Shown here one piece after another: positions 6,436 through 8,344 of a stretch of DNA of 8,344 bases. Source of the DNA: Phyllobacteriaceae bacterium. Its GTDB lineage: Bacteria; Pseudomonadota; Alphaproteobacteria; Rhizobiales; Rhizobiaceae. The stretch lies in the NCBI GenBank assembly GCA_024645155.1, contig JAHEGF010000143.1, positions 1 to 8,344 on the forward strand. Reading direction: 5' to 3'. A program made the position numbers and the translations under genes. Below the pieces are notes generated by a model. The model made no database searches. It had not been told where the DNA came from and saw only the letters and a list, made by a program, of their open reading frames with translations. Each line of letters starts with the position of its first letter. The stretch's first letter is position 1.

Positions 6436-7033
6436 GTTTTTTTCCCGCCGCAGTTTCATGGCGTCCGCTGCTGTTGCATTTAGCGTTTGCAGCTTGCCGG
6501 TCCCGGCCTTCTCTTTGACGGAAGACGGGGCTCGTGTGCTCGTCGGTCAAGTAATCGACGACATCAACGCGGTTATTGCTTCGGGCAAATCCGAAAGCGC
6601 CATGATCAAGGATTTCGAACGGATCTTTAGAATATATGCCGATGTCCCGATCATGGCACGGTACGCGTTGGGCCCGGACGTCCGCAGTGCTTCGCCCGCT
6701 CAAATCAACGCCTTCACCGACGCGTTCCAAGGATACATTTCGCGCAAATATGGGAAACGGTTTCGCGAATTCATCGGCGGCCGTATCGAGGTTACGTCAG
6801 CCCGGGAGATCCGCAGCGGATACGAAATTCGCAGCACGGCCTATCTCAGAGGTGAAGCACCATTCGAAGTGACGTTCCTCGTTTCTGACAAATCAGGCAA
6901 GAACCTCTTTTTCAACATGTTCATCGAAGGCGTGAACATGCTGCTGACGGAACGTACCGAGATCGGCGCACTTCTGGATCAGCGAAAAGGCAACCTGGAC
7001 CGGCTCATCCAGGATCTAAAAGGCCTTGGTTGA
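6425..7033 (+). CDS. mlaC: MlaC/Ttg2D-family periplasmic phospholipid-binding protein with Tat-type signal
   Basis: A 202-residue protein. MlaC carries phospholipids across the periplasm between MlaA at the outer membrane and the MlaFEDB ABC complex at the inner membrane. Family features are the helical segment with DVPIMARYALG (about 73-83), SPAQINAFTDAFQGYISRKYGKRF (about 89-112), and the closing FIEGVNMLLTERTEIGALL with a C-terminal Leu-rich helix. The N-terminus MLNEFFSRRSFMASAA is a good match to a twin-arginine (Tat) signal (Arg8-Arg9 in SRRSFM), with cleavage probably near residue 30 (PAFS). GAGGA (6415-6419), inside the end of mlaA, lies 5 nt before the ATG, and the 11-bp overlap suggests coupled translation. 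The MlaFEDB genes are not in this window. The stop lies 6 bp from the convergent penicillin-binding protein gene. Confidence 0.9.
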   Translation: MLNEFFSRRSFMASAAVAFSVCSLPVPAFSLTEDGARVLVGQVIDDINAVIASGKSESAMIKDFERIFRIYADVPIMARYALGPDVRSASPAQINAFTDAFQGYISRKYGKRFREFIGGRIEVTSAREIRSGYEIRSTAYLRGEAPFEVTFLVSDKSGKNLFFNMFIEGVNMLLTERTEIGALLDQRKGNLDRLIQDLKGLG

Positions 7034-7039
7034 CCGGCT

Positions 7040-8344
7040 TTAGCGGGACCCACCAAAGATATCGCGCAGGATCTGGTCGAGAACGCCGCCAATTGTATCC
7101 TGGCGGGGCTTGCTTCGGGCAACGGCCGGAGGTCTTGACGGTTTTTCGGGCTGAAGGAGCGGCAATGGCTCCGGCGGTATCCCTTCGTGGACCCGCAGCA
7201 TCGTTTCCCGCCAGATTTCGGCGGGAAGCCCGCCGCCGGTTACTCCGGTCAAGGGCGAATTGTCATCATACCCCATCCAGACACCAGCGACATATTTCGC
7301 GGTGAATCCAATAAACCATGCATCTCGTGCCGCCTGCGTGGTCCCGGTCTTGCCAGCGACTTGCCAACCGGGCAGCGCCGCGCGTTTTCCCGATCCTTCG
7401 CTGACAACCTTTTCCATCATCCAGATCAATTGCTGCGCCGCCTCGGTCCGGATCACCCGCTCGCCAAGTCCTCCTTCGGTTCCCATTAATGGCTCTTGCT
7501 CGCCCAGAAGGCTGAGCTCGACCAGACCGTACGGCGTAACGGACGTTCCTCCGTTCAAAATGCCAGCGTATGCGCCAGTCATTTCTATCAGCGTGCTCTC
7601 GGATGCTCCCAGGGCCAGGGCAGGTCCAAGCGCCAGATCACTTTCGATACCGAAATCGGACGCCACCTGTCGAACCAGATCACGACCGACTGTTTCAGAG
7701 ACCTTGACGGCCGGAACATTGAGAGAATCACGCAAAGCGTGCGTCAGCGTGACTGTCCCGTAGTGTTTGTTGGTGTAGTTTTTGGGACACCATTCACCTG
7801 CTCCGGCGATGGTCATGCACATGGGCTCATCATCGACCGTATCGTTTGGTGAATACCCAAGTTCGAGAGCGGTTGCATAAACAAATGGCTTGAACGCAGA
7901 TCCGGTTTGTCGCTTCGCCAGCGTGGCCCGGTTGAAGACCCCGGAAACTTTGGTTTTCCGTCCGCCAACCATGGCCCGAACAGCGCCGTCGGACGACATT
8001 ACCACAATCGCCGCCTGCGCTTTGGACCCCTCGCGTACCTTGTTTTCGAATACCTCCCTCAGCGCCTCTTCGGCGGCGCTTTGCACCCGTTGATCGAGCG
8101 TGGTTTTGATGATCACGTCCTCTGTCGTGTTGCGAGTAAAGAACTCCGGTCCGGTGGACATGACCCAGTCCGCAAAGTAGCCACCCGCCTGCGCCGCGGC
8201 GGCATCCGAAAGCTCTGCCGGGTTTTGGCGGGCTTCGCGAGCCTGATCTGCGCTCAGATAGCCTTGGTCTTCCATCAGACCGACGATAAGGTTGGCTCTG
8301 TTCTGGGCGCGGTCCAGATCGTTTGTCGGAGCAAATCGCGATGG
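7040..8344 (-). CDS. Class A penicillin-binding protein (PBP1A-type), 5' end beyond the window
   Basis: The frame is open to the right edge, so only the last 434 residues are seen. Class A penicillin-binding proteins polymerise glycan strands and cross-link peptides in the periplasm. The fragment begins at the tail of the glycosyltransferase domain (PSRFAPTNDLDRAQNRANL... then a GYLSADQA segment) and contains the whole transpeptidase domain with SAFK (serine nucleophile at fragment residue 149, Lys152), SLN (207-209) and KTG (332-334). The block WCPKNY, followed by GTVTLTHALRDSLN, is typical of PBP1A. The C-terminus is a Pro/Arg-rich tail (about 388-416) followed by a short helix ending FGGSR. 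Two cysteines (176, 186) bracket a small loop before the SLN motif. It is convergent with mlaC and is probably the end of a separate transcription unit. An ATG at 8275 is internal and not the start. Confidence 0.94.
   Translation of the reverse strand, partial: PSRFAPTNDLDRAQNRANLIVGLMEDQGYLSADQAREARQNPAELSDAAAAQAGGYFADWVMSTGPEFFTRNTTEDVIIKTTLDQRVQSAAEEALREVFENKVREGSKAQAAIVVMSSDGAVRAMVGGRKTKVSGVFNRATLAKRQTGSAFKPFVYATALELGYSPNDTVDDEPMCMTIAGAGEWCPKNYTNKHYGTVTLTHALRDSLNVPAVKVSETVGRDLVRQVASDFGIESDLALGPALALGASESTLIEMTGAYAGILNGGTSVTPYGLVELSLLGEQEPLMGTEGGLGERVIRTEAAQQLIWMMEKVVSEGSGKRAALPGWQVAGKTGTTQAARDAWFIGFTAKYVAGVWMGYDDNSPLTGVTGGGLPAEIWRETMLRVHEGIPPEPLPLLQPEKPSRPPAVARSKPRQDTIGGVLDQILRDIFGGSR

Noticed and set aside
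6158..6730. Minus-strand 190-codon open frame over mlaA and mlaC
   Set aside because: It is antisense to two overlapping genes with clear family features and its translation, rich in Arg, Ser and Gly, shows no domain.
7019..7046. Possible bidirectional terminator between mlaC and the penicillin-binding protein gene
   Set aside because: AAAGGCC and GGCTTT are only imperfectly complementary, the gap between stops is 6 bp and there is no clear T tract on either strand.

Overview
The window looks like a chromosomal segment of a moderately GC-rich alphaproteobacterium, most likely a Rhodobacterales (Roseobacter-type) organism. That assignment rests on the protein families, the tightly packed operons and my recollection of similar gene neighbourhoods; no rRNA or other marker gene is present. 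I found no tRNA, rRNA, CRISPR array, insertion sequence or phage gene, and base use looks even throughout.

Left part (1-5453, all minus strand): five co-oriented genes, read from right to left. First is a type I secretion ABC permease/ATPase (5453-3720), whose 577-codon frame is broken by a single in-frame TAG at codon 222. It overlaps by 4 bp (ATGA) the start of an HlyD-family periplasmic adaptor (3723-2422). After 67 bp with a possible promoter and an inverted repeat comes a RidA-family protein (2354-1899), which overlaps by 4 bp a glycerophosphodiester phosphodiesterase-family protein (1902-1132). After 44 bp follows a DUF482/FemAB-like GNAT protein (1087 to beyond the left edge). No secreted substrate and no TolC-type outer-membrane channel is visible for the secretion pair.

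Centre (5454-5625): a 172-bp divergent intergenic region carrying a perfect 13-bp palindrome.

Right part: on the plus strand, a lipoprotein of the MlaA/VacJ family (5626-6435, TTG start, repetitive acidic C-terminus) overlaps by 11 bp a MlaC-type periplasmic phospholipid carrier with a twin-arginine signal (6425-7033). Both belong to the pathway that returns mislocalised phospholipids from the outer to the inner membrane. Convergent to them, 6 bp away on the minus strand, is the C-terminal two-thirds or so of a class A penicillin-binding protein (7040 to beyond the right edge), with all three transpeptidase motifs.

The common theme is the cell envelope: secretion, outer-membrane lipid asymmetry, glycerophosphodiester breakdown and peptidoglycan synthesis. 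I do not see a clearly new system. The observation most worth checking is the amber codon inside an otherwise intact secretion ATPase gene. Next are the Tat-type signal on MlaC, the DPYEDP repeat of MlaA, and two small palindromes in promoter-like positions.
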